Source: Streptomyces sp. SW4 (GTDB taxonomy: Bacteria; Actinomycetota; Actinomycetes; Streptomycetales; Streptomycetaceae). Taken from it: a DNA stretch of 64,000 nucleotides. The stretch spans positions 1 through 64,000 of the forward strand of contig QKWM01000004.1 of the NCBI GenBank assembly GCA_003248315.1, written 5' to 3'. This document shows, piece by piece, positions 37,890 to 47,278 of this stretch; position 1 is the first letter of the stretch, and the number at the start of each line of letters is the position of its first letter. Under the pieces are notes generated by a model. The model had not been told where the DNA came from. It saw nothing but the letters and a program-made list of their open reading frames with translations, and did no database searches. The position numbers were made by a program, and so were the translations under genes.

Positions 37890-39586
37890 ATGGCCGCCAC
37901 CCCGCAGAAGCCTGCCGCCGCGACTCCCCGCCGCAAGGTGAGCCGTCACCGCGGCGAGGGCCAGTGGGCCGCGGGTCACTTCACCCCGCTCAACGGCAAC
38001 GAACAGTTCAAGAAGGACGACGACGGTCTCAATGTTCGGACACGCATTGAGACGATCTACTCCAAGCGCGGCTTCGACTCCATCGACCCCAACGACCTGC
38101 GCGGCCGCATGCGCTGGTGGGGCCTGTACACGCAGCGCAAGCCCGGCATCGACGGCGGCAAGACCGCGGTGCTGGAGCCGGAGGAGCTGGAGGACAGCTA
38201 CTTCATGCTGCGCGTCCGCATCGACGGCGGCGCGCTGACCACCCGGCAGCTGCGCGTGATCGGCGAGATCTCGCAGGAGTTCGCGCGGGGCACCGCCGAC
38301 ATCACCGACCGGCAGAACGTCCAGTACCACTGGATCCGGATCGAGGACGTGCCCGAGATCTGGAACCGGCTGGAGGCCGTCGGCCTGTCCACGGTCACCG
38401 CCTGCGGCGACACGCCCCGCGTGATGATCGGCTCCCCCGTCGCGGGCATCGCCGAGGACGAGATCATCGACGGCACGCCGGCGCTGGAGGAGATGAAGCG
38501 CCGCGTCCTGAACAACAAGGCGTACTCGAACCTCCCGCGGAAGTTCAAGACCGCCATCTCCGGCTCGCCGGTGCTTGACGTGGTGCACGAGATCAACGAC
38601 GTGGCGTTCGTCGGCGTCCGCCACCCGGAGCACGGCCCCGGCTTCGACGTGTGGGTCGGCGGCGGCCTGTCCACCAACCCCAAGCTGGGCGTCCGGCTGG
38701 GCACCTGGGTGCCGATCGAGGACGTGCCCGACGTCTACGAGGGCGTCCTGTCCATCTTCCGGGACTACGGCTACCGGCGGCTGCGCAACCGCGCCCGGCT
38801 GAAGTTCCTCGTCGCCGACTGGGGCGCGGAGAAGTTCCGCCAGGTGCTGGAGGACGAGTACCTGAAGCGGAAGCTGACCGACGGCCCCGCGCCCGAGGAG
38901 CCGGTGAGCCGCTGGCGCGACCACGTCGGCGTGCACCGGCAGAAGGACGGCCGCTACTACGTGGGCTTCGCCCGCGCGTGGGCCGCGTCGACGGCACCAC
39001 CCTGACGAAGATCGCCGACCTGGCGGAGGCGCACGGCTCGGGCCGCGTCCGGACCACCGTCGAGCAGAAGATGATCATCCTCGACGTCGAGGAGGGCCAG
39101 GTCGACTCGCTGGTCGACGCCCTGGAGGCGCTGGACCTCACCGCCCGGCCCTCGACCTTCCGGCGCGGCACGATGGCCTGCACCGGCATCGAGTTCTGCA
39201 AGCTCGCCATCGTCGAGACCAAGGCGCGCGGCGCCTCGCTCATCGACGAACTGGAGCGCCGCCTGCCGGACTTCGACGAGCCGATCACCATCAACCTCAA
39301 CGGCTGCCCGAACGCCTGCGCCCGTATCCAGGTGGCGGACATCGGTCTCAAGGGCCAGCTGGTCATGAACGACGCCGGTGAGCAGGTCGAGGGCTACCAG
39401 GTCCACCTGGGCGGCGCGCTGGGCCTCGAGGCGGGCTTCGGCCGCAAGGTGCGCGGCCTGAAGGTGACGGCCGAGGAGCTGCCGGACTACGTCGAGCGGG
39501 TGCTCAAGCGGTACCGGGCCGAGCGCGAGGAGGGCGAGCGGTTCGCCACCTGGGCGGCCCGTGCCTCCGAGGAGGCCCTGTCGTGA
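37890..39586 (+). CDS. sir: Ferredoxin-type sulfite reductase, sirohaem/4Fe-4S (one frameshift)
   Basis: About 565 residues. Catalyses the six-electron reduction of sulfite to sulfide. Both nitrite/sulfite reductase half-domains are present: ITDRQNVQYHWIRIEDVPEI and TACGDTPRVMIGSP in the first, and the cluster ligands ACTGIEFCKLA and LNGCPNACARIQ in the second (Cys-x5-Cys ... Cys-x3-Cys). The frame changes near 38985, where CGTGGGCCGCG needs one G to give ARAWGRVDGTT. ATG 37890 (MAATPQKPAAATPRRKVSRH) follows GAAGGA; an upstream ATG at 37824 is less likely. First enzyme gene of the operon; its stop overlaps the next start as GTGA. Confidence 0.93.
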
Positions 39587-39761
39587 CCGAGCGTGCCGCC
39601 CCCTTCTACTGCCCCTACTGCGGCGACGAGGACCTGCGTCCGCACGAGCGGAGCCACGGCGCCTGGGAATGCGCGGCGTGCAACCGCGCCTTCACGCTGA
39701 AGTTCCTCGGGCTGCTCGCCCGGGGACTCCAGCCCGACTCGACCGAGGGGAAGCGATATGA
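39583..39761 (+). CDS. Small zinc-ribbon protein of the sulfur operon (one frameshift)
   Basis: About 59 residues. GTG 39583 overlaps the sulfite reductase stop and the repaired TGA at 39759 overlaps the cysH ATG, so it is translationally locked between them. Two Cys pairs, FYCPYCGDEDL and WECAACNRAF, form a zinc ribbon. One base near 39740 changes the end to RGEAI and creates the ATGA overlap. Homologues are often labelled insertion element protein, but nothing mobile is present. A role in assembly or electron transfer to Sir or CysH is possible (inference). Confidence 0.8.
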
Positions 39762-40468
39762 CGGCTGTTCAGGAAGAGCGCGCCACCGAGGACCTGAAGG
39801 CGCTCGCCGAGCGGGCGGGCCGCGAACTGGAGGACGCCACCGCCCTGGAGATCCTCCAGTGGGCCGCGGACACCTTCGGCAAGCGCTTCTGCGTGACCTC
39901 GTCGATGGAGGACGCCGTGGTCGCCCACCTCGCCTCCCGGGCGATGCCCGGCGTCGACGTGGTGTTCCTCGACACCGGCTACCACTTCGAGGAGACCATC
40001 GGCACCCGGGACGCGGTCGACGCGGTGATGGACGTCAACGTCATCACGCTCACGCCCCGGCAGACCGTCGCCGAGCAGGACGCCGAGTACGGCCCGAAGC
40101 TGCACGACCGCGACCCCGACCTGTGCTGCGCGCTGCGCAAGGTGCAGCCGCTGGAGGCGGGGCTGAAGAACTACGTGGCCTGGGCGACCGGGCTGCGCCG
40201 GGACGAGTCCCCGACCCGGGCGAACACCCCGGTGGTCGGCTGGGACGAGAAGCGGCGCAAGGTGAAGATCTCGCCCATCGCCCGGTGGACGCAGGACGAC
40301 GTGACGGCCTACGTCGCCGAGCACGGAGTCCTCACCAACCCGCTGCTGACGGACGGCTACGCCTCCGTCGGCTGCGCGCCCTGCACCCGGAGGGTGCTGG
40401 AGGGCGAGGACGCGCGCGCGGGCCGCTGGTCGGGACTGAGCAAGACCGAGTGCGGGCTGCACGGATGA
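39758..40468 (+). CDS. cysH: Adenylyl-sulfate (APS) reductase
   Basis: An intact 236-residue protein. It reduces APS (or PAPS) to sulfite with thioredoxin. The 4Fe-4S cluster motif typical of APS-specific enzymes is present: DLCCALRKVQPLE and GCAPCTRRV, giving Cys-Cys ... Cys-x2-Cys. The catalytic Cys lies in the C-terminal KTECGLHG. SSMEDAVVAHLA replaces the SGGKDS-type PP-loop start. Coupled to the zinc-ribbon gene by ATGA. Confidence 0.95.
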   Translation: MTAVQEERATEDLKALAERAGRELEDATALEILQWAADTFGKRFCVTSSMEDAVVAHLASRAMPGVDVVFLDTGYHFEETIGTRDAVDAVMDVNVITLTPRQTVAEQDAEYGPKLHDRDPDLCCALRKVQPLEAGLKNYVAWATGLRRDESPTRANTPVVGWDEKRRKVKISPIARWTQDDVTAYVAEHGVLTNPLLTDGYASVGCAPCTRRVLEGEDARAGRWSGLSKTECGLHG

Positions 40469-40567
40469 CCGCGCCCGCCCCGACCGGGCCCTCCCCGCCT
40501 CCCCGGCCGCGGCTTCCCCTCCTCCCCGGCCGCACCGAGGACCACACCCCAGACCCAGGAGAACGAC

Positions 40568-41104
40568 GTGACGAGCGGAGCCACCGTCTGGCTCACGGGA
40601 CTGCCCAGCGCCGGCAAGACCACCATCGCCCACGAGCTGGCCGGCCGGCTCCGTGCCGAGGGCCGCGCCGTCGAGGTGCTCGACGGCGACGAGATCCGCG
40701 AGTTCCTCTCGGCGGGCCTCGGCTTCTCCCGCGAGGACCGGCACACCAACGTGCAGCGCATCGGCTTCGTCGCCGAGCTGCTCGCCCGCAACGGCGTCAC
40801 CGCGCTGGTCCCGGTGATCGCGCCGTACGCCGACAGCCGCGACGCCGTCCGCAAGCGGCACGAGGCGAACGGCACCGCGTACGTCGAGGTGCACGTGGCG
40901 ACGCCCGTGGAGGTGTGCTCCGAGCGGGACGTCAAGGGCCTGTACGCCAAGCAGGCCGCGGGCGAGCTGACCGGGCTCACCGGCGTCGACGACCCCTACG
41001 AGGAGCCCGACTCGCCCGACCTGCGCATCGAGTCGCAGAACCAGACCGTCCAGGAGTCCGCCGCGGCGGTGTACGCCCTGCTCAGCGAAAGGGGACTGGC
41101 ATGA
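40568..41104 (+). CDS. cysC: Adenylyl-sulfate kinase
   Basis: An intact 178-residue protein. It phosphorylates APS to PAPS. P-loop WLTGLPSAGKTTIA, then VLDGDEIREFLSAGLGFSRE, DRHTNVQRIGFVA, and KGLYAKQAAGELTGLTGVDD PYE, the standard APS kinase set. GTG 40568 follows CAGGAGAA. A gap of 99 bases separates it from cysH without a credible gene. Stop overlaps the cysD start (ATGA). Having both CysC and a cluster-type CysH suggests PAPS is made for sulfation or for reduction by the same enzyme. Confidence 0.95.
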   Translation: MTSGATVWLTGLPSAGKTTIAHELAGRLRAEGRAVEVLDGDEIREFLSAGLGFSREDRHTNVQRIGFVAELLARNGVTALVPVIAPYADSRDAVRKRHEANGTAYVEVHVATPVEVCSERDVKGLYAKQAAGELTGLTGVDDPYEEPDSPDLRIESQNQTVQESAAAVYALLSERGLA

Positions 41105-42043
41105 CGACGACCGTCGGCACGGTCGAGGAGGCCGAGGGCACCGACAGCCCGTACGCCCTCTCCCACCTCGACGCCCTCGAGTCCGAGGCGGTGCACATCT
41201 TCCGCGAGGTGGCGGGCGAGTTCGAGCGGCCGGTGATCCTGTTCTCCGGCGGCAAGGACTCCATCGTCATGCTGCACCTGGCGCTGAAGGCGTTCGCGCC
41301 CGCTCCGGTGCCGTTCGCGCTGCTGCACGTGGACACCGGGCACAACTTCCCCGAGGTCATCGACTACCGGGACCGCACGGTGGCGCGGCACGGTCTGCGG
41401 CTGCACGTCGCCTCCGTGCAGGACTACATCGACCGGGGCGTGCTCAAGGAGCGCCCGGACGGCACCCGCAACCCGCTCCAGACGCTTCCCCTGACGGAGA
41501 AGATCCAGAGCGAGAGGTTCGACGCCGTGTTCGGCGGCGGGCGCCGGGACGAGGAGAAGGCCCGCGCCAAGGAGCGGGTGTTCTCGCTGCGCGACGAGTT
41601 CTCCCAGTGGGACCCGCGCCGCCAGCGGCCCGAGCTGTGGAACCTGTACAACGGCCGGCACGCCCCGGCGAGCACGTCCGGGTCTTCCCGCTGTCCAACT
41701 GGACCGAGCTGGACGTGTGGCAGTACATCGCCCGGGAGGGCATCGAGCTGCCGGAGATCTACTACGCCCACGAGCGCGAGGTGTTCCGGCGCGGCGGCAT
41801 GTGGCTGACCGCCGGCGAGTGGGGCGGGCCGAAGGACGGCGAGACGGTCGAGAAGCGGCAGGTCCGCTACCGCACCGTCGGCGACATGTCCTGCACCGGC
41901 GCGGTCGACTCCGACGCCGACACCATCGAGAAGGTGATCGCCGAGATCGCCGCCTCCCGGCTCACCGAGCGCGGCGCCACGCGTGCCGACGACAAGCTCT
42001 CCGAGGCCGCGATGGAAGACCGCAAGCGCGAGGGTACTTCTAG
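41101..42043 (+). CDS. cysD: Sulfate adenylyltransferase subunit 2 (one frameshift)
   Basis: About 313 residues. The catalytic ATP sulfurylase subunit. PP-loop VILFSGGKDSIVMLHLALKA, LLHVDTGHNFPEVIDYRD, GGGRRDEEKARAKERVFSLR, and after a frame change near 41663 (GCCCCGGCG needs one base) HVRVFPLSNWTELDVWQYIA and GDMSCTGAVDSDADTIE. It ends REGYF just two bases before cysN. Works as a heterodimer with CysN. Confidence 0.94.
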
Positions 42044-42045
42044 CC

Positions 42046-43401
42046 ATGACCAGCACCACCGAACCCACCGAGCCGCTGTCGGTCGAGCAGCTGTCGGCGA
42101 CCACCCTGCTGCGGTTCGCCACCGCCGGCTCCGTCGACGACGGCAAGTCCACCCTGGTCGGGCGGCTGCTGCACGACTCCAAGTCGGTCCTCGCCGACCA
42201 GCTGGAGGCCGTGGAGCGCGCCTCCGCGAGCCGTGGTCAGGACGCCCCCGACCTGGCGCTGCTCACCGACGGCCTGCGGGCCGAGCGCGAGCAGGGCATC
42301 ACCATCGACGTGGCCTACCGCTACTTCGCCACGCCCCGGCGCCGGTTCATCCTCGCCGACACCCCGGGCCACGTGCAGTACACGCGGAACATGGTCACCG
42401 GCGCCTCCACGGCCGAGCTGACGGTCATCCTGGTCGACGCGCGCAACGGCGTCGTCGAGCAGACCCGCCGGCACGCCGCGATCGCCGCGCTGCTGCGGGT
42501 CCCGCACGTCGTCCTCGCCGTCAACAAGATGGACCTCGTCGGCTACGAGGAGTCCGTGTTCGCGGCGATCGCCGAGGAGTTCACGGCGTACGCGACCGAG
42601 CTGGGCGTGCCCGAGGTCACCGCGATCCCGATCTCGGCCCTCGTCGGCGACAACGTCGTGGAGCCGTCGGCGCACATGGACTGGTACGGCGGCCCGACCG
42701 TCCTGGAGCACCTGGAGACCGTCCCGGTCAGCCACGACCTGGCGCACTGCCACGCCCGGCTGCCCGTGCAGTACGTGATCCGTCCGGGGACCGCCGAGCA
42801 CCCCGACTACCGGGGCTACGCAGGGCAGATCGCCGCCGGTTCCTTCCGCGTCGGCGACCCGGTCACCGTCCTGCCCTCGGGCCGGACCACGACCGTCGCC
42901 GGTATCGACCTGCTCGGCGAGCCGGTCGACGTGGCCTGGACGCCGCAGTCGGTGACGCTGCTGCTGGCCGACGACATCGACGTCTCCCGCGGCGACCTGA
43001 TCGTGCCCACCAAGGACGCGCCGGCGACCACGCAGGACATCGAGGCGACCGTGTGCCACGTCGCCGACCAGGAGCTGACCATCGGTCACCGGGTGCTGCT
43101 CAAGCACGGCACCCGCACGGTGAAGGCGATCGTGAAGGACATCCCGTCCCGGCTCACGCTGGACGACCTGTCCCTGCACCCGCACCCGGGCCACCTGACC
43201 GCCAACGACATCGGCCGGGTGAAGATCCGTACCGCCGAGCCGCTGCCGGTCGACGCCTACGCCGACTCGCGCCGCACCGGCTCGTTCATCCTGATCGACC
43301 CGAGCGACGGCACGACGCTGACCGCCGGCATGGTCGGGGAGTCCTTCGCCTCGCCGGAACCGGTCAAGGACGCGGCCGACGACGACGGGTGGGACTTCTG
43401 A
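42046..43401 (+). CDS. cysN: Sulfate adenylyltransferase subunit 1 (GTPase)
   Basis: An intact 451-residue EF-Tu-like GTPase that drives APS synthesis by CysD. G1 ATAGSVDDGKSTLVGRLL, G2 region EREQGITIDVAYRYF, G3 LADTPGHVQYTRNM, G4 AVNKMDLVG, and domains 2 and 3 of the elongation factor type. No fused APS kinase domain, consistent with the separate cysC. Same operon as cysD. Confidence 0.95.
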   Translation: MTSTTEPTEPLSVEQLSATTLLRFATAGSVDDGKSTLVGRLLHDSKSVLADQLEAVERASASRGQDAPDLALLTDGLRAEREQGITIDVAYRYFATPRRRFILADTPGHVQYTRNMVTGASTAELTVILVDARNGVVEQTRRHAAIAALLRVPHVVLAVNKMDLVGYEESVFAAIAEEFTAYATELGVPEVTAIPISALVGDNVVEPSAHMDWYGGPTVLEHLETVPVSHDLAHCHARLPVQYVIRPGTAEHPDYRGYAGQIAAGSFRVGDPVTVLPSGRTTTVAGIDLLGEPVDVAWTPQSVTLLLADDIDVSRGDLIVPTKDAPATTQDIEATVCHVADQELTIGHRVLLKHGTRTVKAIVKDIPSRLTLDDLSLHPHPGHLTANDIGRVKIRTAEPLPVDAYADSRRTGSFILIDPSDGTTLTAGMVGESFASPEPVKDAADDDGWDF

Positions 43402-43403
43402 GC

Positions 43404-43508
43404 ATGGGCTCCCCGGACTTCTACTCGACCTTCGCCAAGGAGGGCGGCCGCGTCGGCAGCGGCGCCCTCGGCGCCGGACAGGGCGGAGTCGCGCGATGTG
43501 CCCCGTGA
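43404..43508 (+). CDS. Possible 34-codon ORF between cysN and the sulfonate transporter
   Basis: ATG 43404 starts two bases after the cysN stop and encodes a peptide beginning MGSPDFYSTFAKEGG and ending GGVARCAP, with one Cys near the end. No good ribosome binding site of its own; coupling to cysN is possible. It could be a second sulfur-responsive leader, or chance. The rest of the 226-base gap to ssuA shows nothing else convincing. Confidence 0.35.
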   Translation: MGSPDFYSTFAKEGGRVGSGALGAGQGGVARCAP

Positions 43509-43627
43509 CCCGCGGCGACCGCCGCCCTCCGTACCGCCGAGAACCCGCCGATCCCCCGGCCACGGACTGACCGACCCTGCGACGCGGTCGGGACCGTGAC
43601 GCCGGGCCACCGAGAGGAACCCCTTCC

Positions 43628-44737
43628 GTGCCTGCCACCACCGCCCTGCGCCGCACGCTCGCGGCCCTGGTCGCCCTGCCCGTGCTGGCGGTCCTCGCCG
43701 GCTGCGGCTACGGCTCCCAGGCGAAGGACGAGGGCGCGGCGACGATCGCGCCGGGGGCGAAGAAGACCGACGGGCTGGACGAGGTGACGATCGGCTACTT
43801 CGGCAACGTCACGCACGCCACCGCGCTGGTCGGCAACCGCAAGGGGTTCTTCCAGAAGGCGCTGGGCGCCACCGAGGCGAAGTACGCGGTGTTCAACGCC
43901 GGCCCGTCCGAGATCGAGGCGCTGAACTCCGGTTCCGTCGACATCGGCTGGATCGGCCCGTCGCCGGCGGTCAACGGCTACACCAAGGCCGGCGGCAGGA
44001 ACCTGCGGATCATCGGCGGCTCGGCCTCCGGCGGGGTGAAGCTGGTGGTCGACCCCGACAGGATCACGTCCGTCGGGGACGTGAAGGGCAAGCGGATCGC
44101 CACCCCTCAGCTGGGCAACACCCAGGACGTGGCGTTCCTGGACTGGGCCGCCGGCCGGGGCTGGCGGATCGACCCGATGACCGGCAAGGGCGACGTCACC
44201 CTCGTCCGCAGCGACAACAAGGTCACCCCGAACGCCTTCCGGTCCGGGTCGATCGACGGCGCCTGGGTGCCGGAGCCGACCGCGTCCCAGATGGTGGCGG
44301 CCGGCGGCAAGGTGCTGCTGGACGAGGCGTCGCTGTGGCCGGAGAAGAAGTTCGTCACCACGAACGTCATCGTGTCGCAGAAGTTCCTGAAGGAGCACCC
44401 GAAGGCCGTCGAGGCGGTGCTGAGGGCGTCCGTGGAGACCAACCGGTGGATCGACGCCCACCCCGAAGAGGCCAAGGCCGCCGCCAACGAGCAGATCGCC
44501 GCCGACACCGGCAAGGCGCTGCCCGCCGAGGTCCTGGACCCGGCGTGGGAGTCGCTCCAGGTCACCGACGACCCGCTGGCCGCCACCCTCGCCGCCCAGG
44601 CCCGGCACGCCGTCGAGGCCGGCCTGCTGAAGGACCCCGACCTCGAGGGCATCTACGACCTCACCCTGCTGAACAGGATCCGCAAGGCCGAGGGCGAGCC
44701 CCCGGTGGACGACGCCGGGCTCGGCGTCCCGCGGTGA
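43628..44737 (+). CDS. ssuA: Aliphatic sulfonate ABC transporter, substrate-binding lipoprotein
   Basis: An intact 369-residue protein. GTG 43628 follows GAGAGGAA. Lipoprotein signal with lipobox VLAGC. The mature part is SsuA/TauA-like: VTIGYFGNVTHATALVGNRK, FNAGPSEIEALNSGSVDIGW, KGKRIATPQLGNTQDVAF, AWVPEPTASQMV. It captures sulfonates (or possibly sulfate esters) outside the membrane for the SsuBC pump. Confidence 0.9.
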   Translation: MPATTALRRTLAALVALPVLAVLAGCGYGSQAKDEGAATIAPGAKKTDGLDEVTIGYFGNVTHATALVGNRKGFFQKALGATEAKYAVFNAGPSEIEALNSGSVDIGWIGPSPAVNGYTKAGGRNLRIIGGSASGGVKLVVDPDRITSVGDVKGKRIATPQLGNTQDVAFLDWAAGRGWRIDPMTGKGDVTLVRSDNKVTPNAFRSGSIDGAWVPEPTASQMVAAGGKVLLDEASLWPEKKFVTTNVIVSQKFLKEHPKAVEAVLRASVETNRWIDAHPEEAKAAANEQIAADTGKALPAEVLDPAWESLQVTDDPLAATLAAQARHAVEAGLLKDPDLEGIYDLTLLNRIRKAEGEPPVDDAGLGVPR

Positions 44738-44771
44738 CCGGACCACGACCACTGACCAGGAGGTGACGACC

Positions 44772-45575
44772 ATGGCCACGACCACGACCCTCGCCAAGGA
44801 CGCCGCGGCCGCCGGCGCCGCAGGCCCGGCCGCATCGGCCGCCCGGATCGAGCACGTCTCCAAGTCGTTCGCGGGCCCCGCCGGGACGCAGCTCGTGCTG
44901 GACGACATCAGCCTCGACGTCGCCCCCGGCGAGTTCGTCACCCTCCTCGGGGCCTCGGGCTGCGGCAAGTCCACCCTGCTGAACCTGGTGGCGGGCCTCG
45001 ACAGGCCCAGCGCCGGCACGATCGAGACGGACGGGCGGCCCGCCCTGATGTTCCAGGAGCACGCCCTGTTCCCCTGGCTGACCGCCGGGAAGAACATCGA
45101 ACTCGCCCTGAAACTGCGCGGCGTGCCCAAGGCGGAGCGGCGCGGCCGGGCCGAGGAACTGCTGGAACTGGTCCGGCTGAAGGGCGCCCACGGCAAGCGG
45201 GTGCACGAGCTGTCGGGCGGGATGCGCCAGCGCGTGGCGATGGCCCGCGCGCTCGCGCAGGAGAGCCGGCTGCTGCTGATGGACGAGCCGTTCGCCGCGC
45301 TGGACGCGATCACCCGGGACGTGCTGCACGACGAACTGACCCGGATCTGGCGGGAGACGGGGCTGTCCGTGCTGTTCGTCACGCACAACGTGCGCGAGGC
45401 CGTCCGGCTCGCCGAGCGCGTGGTGCTGCTGTCCTCCCGGCCCGGGCGCGTCGCCCGTCAGTGGACGGTCGGCATCCCGCATCCGCGCCGGATCGAGGAC
45501 ACGGCCGTGGCCGAACTGTCCGTCGAGATCACCGAAGAACTGCGTGGGGAGATCCGCCGCCATGGCCAGCACTGA
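44772..45575 (+). CDS. ssuB: Aliphatic sulfonate ABC transporter, ATP-binding protein
   Basis: An intact 267-residue ATPase. Walker A LLGASGCGKSTLLNL, Q-loop ALMFQEHALFPWLT, signature HELSGGMRQRVAMARALAQE, Walker B LLLMDEPFAALDAITR and switch His VLFVTHNVREA. ATG 44772 follows AGGAGGTGA at ideal spacing; a GTG at 44763 is in frame but poorly placed. Overlaps ssuC by 14 bases. Confidence 0.93.
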   Translation: MATTTTLAKDAAAAGAAGPAASAARIEHVSKSFAGPAGTQLVLDDISLDVAPGEFVTLLGASGCGKSTLLNLVAGLDRPSAGTIETDGRPALMFQEHALFPWLTAGKNIELALKLRGVPKAERRGRAEELLELVRLKGAHGKRVHELSGGMRQRVAMARALAQESRLLLMDEPFAALDAITRDVLHDELTRIWRETGLSVLFVTHNVREAVRLAERVVLLSSRPGRVARQWTVGIPHPRRIEDTAVAELSVEITEELRGEIRRHGQH

Positions 45576-46454
45576 CACCACCACCAGGGACGGCGGGAGG
45601 GACCTCGCCGGGCTGGAGGCGGGCCTCGACGCGCTGGAGACGGTGCCCAAGGCCCGCAAGCCGCTGCGGCAGACGTTCACCGAGAAGATCCTCCCGCCGG
45701 TCGTCGCCGTGGCGCTGGTCCTGGCGGTGTGGCAGGCGCTGGTCTCCTTCCGGATCGTCGACGACCCGACCAAGCTGCCCGCCCCCGCCGACGTGTGGCA
45801 CGTCCTGCGGGACGCCTGGCTGAAGGGCGAACTGCTCGGCTACATCTGGACGTCCGTCTCCCGCGGCCTGCTCGGCTTCGGCCTCGCCCTGCTGATCGGC
45901 ACCCCCCTCGGGCTGCTCGTCGCGCGGGTGAAGGTCGTCCGGGCGGCGATCGGCCCATCCTGTCCGGGCTGCAGTCCCTGCCGTCGGTGGCCTGGGTGCC
46001 GCCCGCGGTGATCTGGCTCGGCCTCAACAACCAGATGATGTACGCCGTCATCCTGCTCGGCGCCGTCCCCTCCATCGCCAACGGCCTGGTGTCCGGCGTC
46101 GACCAGGTCCCGCCGCTGTTCCTGCGCGCGGGCCGCACCCTCGGCGCGACCGGGCTGAAGGGCACCTGGCACATCACCCTGCCCGCCGCGCTGCCCGGCT
46201 ACGTCGCCGGCCTCAAGCAGGGCTGGGCGTTCTCCTGGCGGTCCCTGATGGCCGCGGAGATCATCGCCTCCTTCCCCGACCTCGGCACCGGACTCGGCCA
46301 GCTGCTGGAGAACGGCCGCAACGCCAGCGACATGGCCATGGTCTTCGAGGCCATCCTGCTCATCCTGGTCGTCGGCATCGCCATCGACCTGCTGATCTTC
46401 AGCCCGCTGGAGCGCTGGGTCCTGCGCAGCCGCGGACTGCTGGTGAGGAGCTGA
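45562..46454 (+). CDS. ssuC: Aliphatic sulfonate ABC transporter, permease (one frameshift)
   Basis: About 297 residues. An N-terminal cytoplasmic stretch precedes six membrane helices (ILPPVVAVALVLAVWQALV, GYIWTSVSRGLLGFGLALLI, WVPPAVIWLGLNNQMMYAVI and others). The EAA-type loop is RAGRTLGATGLKGTWHITLP. The frame changes near 45955 (GGCCCATCC needs one base) to give IGPILSGLQSLPSVAW. With SsuA and SsuB it imports sulfonates for sulfur. Confidence 0.91.
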
Positions 46455-46462
46455 CGCACCCC

Positions 46463-47239
46463 ATGCACGCTTTCCCGCGACCGGTCCCCGCGGCCCGCCC
46501 GGGCCGCCCGGTGCTCCTGGTCGTCGCCCACGGCAGCCGCGACCCCCGGCACGCCGCGACCGTGCACGCGCTGGTGCGCCGGGTCCGCTCGCTGCGCCCG
46601 GAGCTGCGGGTGGAGACCGGGTTCCTCGACTTCAACGTGCCGTCGGTGTCCGGGGTGCTGGAGTCGCTGGCGGCGGAGGGCGTGCGCGACGTCGTGGCCC
46701 TGCCGCTGCTGCTGACCCGGGCCTTCCACGCCAAGGCGGACATCCCCGCGGTCCTCGCGGAGGCGCCGGCCCGGCTGCGGGTGCGGCAGGCGGAGGTGCT
46801 CGGCCCCTCCCCGCTGCTGCTGACGGCGCTGGAACGGCGGCTGTACGAGGCGGGCCTCACACCCGCCGACAAGTCCTCGACCGGGGTCGTGCTGGCCTCG
46901 GCGGGGTCCACCGACCCGGAGGCGATCGCAGTGATCGCAGAAATCGCGCGGGAGTGGCGGCACACCGGTTGGTGCGCCGTGCGGCCTGCGTTCGCCTCCG
47001 CATCCCTTCCCCGCACCGAGGACGCGGTACGGGAGCTGCGCGAGCTGGGCTGCGAGCGCGTCGCCGTCGCCCCGTACGTGCTGGCGCCCGGCTTCCTGCC
47101 GGACCGCATCGCGCGCGGCGCGGCCGGCGCCGACGTCCTCGCCGACGTCCTCGGCCCGGCTCCGGAGGTGGCCCGGGTCCTGCTGGACCGCTACGACGCG
47201 GCGCGCACGCCCGTGCCGGTGGCGGCCGGGGCCGCCTAG
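46463..47239 (+). CDS. sirB: Sirohydrochlorin chelatase, CbiX/SirB family
   Basis: An intact 258-residue protein with two CbiX-type halves. The first opens LLVVAHGSRDPRHAATVHAL with the metal-binding His; FLDFNVPSVSGVLESLAAEG and VVALPLLLTRAFHAKADIP follow. The second half has VLASAGSTDPEAIAVIAEIA and RVAVAPYVLAPGFLPDRI. It inserts iron (or cobalt) into sirohydrochlorin. Its place at the end of this operon indicates sirohaem supply for sulfite reductase. Confidence 0.88.
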   Translation: MHAFPRPVPAARPGRPVLLVVAHGSRDPRHAATVHALVRRVRSLRPELRVETGFLDFNVPSVSGVLESLAAEGVRDVVALPLLLTRAFHAKADIPAVLAEAPARLRVRQAEVLGPSPLLLTALERRLYEAGLTPADKSSTGVVLASAGSTDPEAIAVIAEIAREWRHTGWCAVRPAFASASLPRTEDAVRELRELGCERVAVAPYVLAPGFLPDRIARGAAGADVLADVLGPAPEVARVLLDRYDAARTPVPVAAGAA

Positions 47240-47278
47240 GCGGACACCCCCTGGCCCCGGCGCCGTGCGCCCGTCGGG

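Noticed and set aside
34473..38936. Minus-strand open frame of nearly 1,500 codons
   Set aside because: It lies opposite the GAF regulator, a secreted protein, GNAT and sulfite reductase, all with clear family motifs. Its translation is low-complexity Arg/Pro/Ala, the usual antisense shadow in very GC-rich DNA.
39583..39761. Insertion element protein
   Set aside because: Homologues carry this label, but there is no transposase core, no inverted repeats and no target duplication; the gene is part of the sulfur operon.
40469..40567. Small Pro-rich frame between cysH and cysC
   Set aside because: It is only Pro/Arg low-complexity and has no start with a ribosome site.
43496..43570. 24-codon ORF after cysN starting MCPVTRGDRR
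   Set aside because: Weak ribosome site, overlaps the other small frame and reads like intergenic GC-rich sequence.
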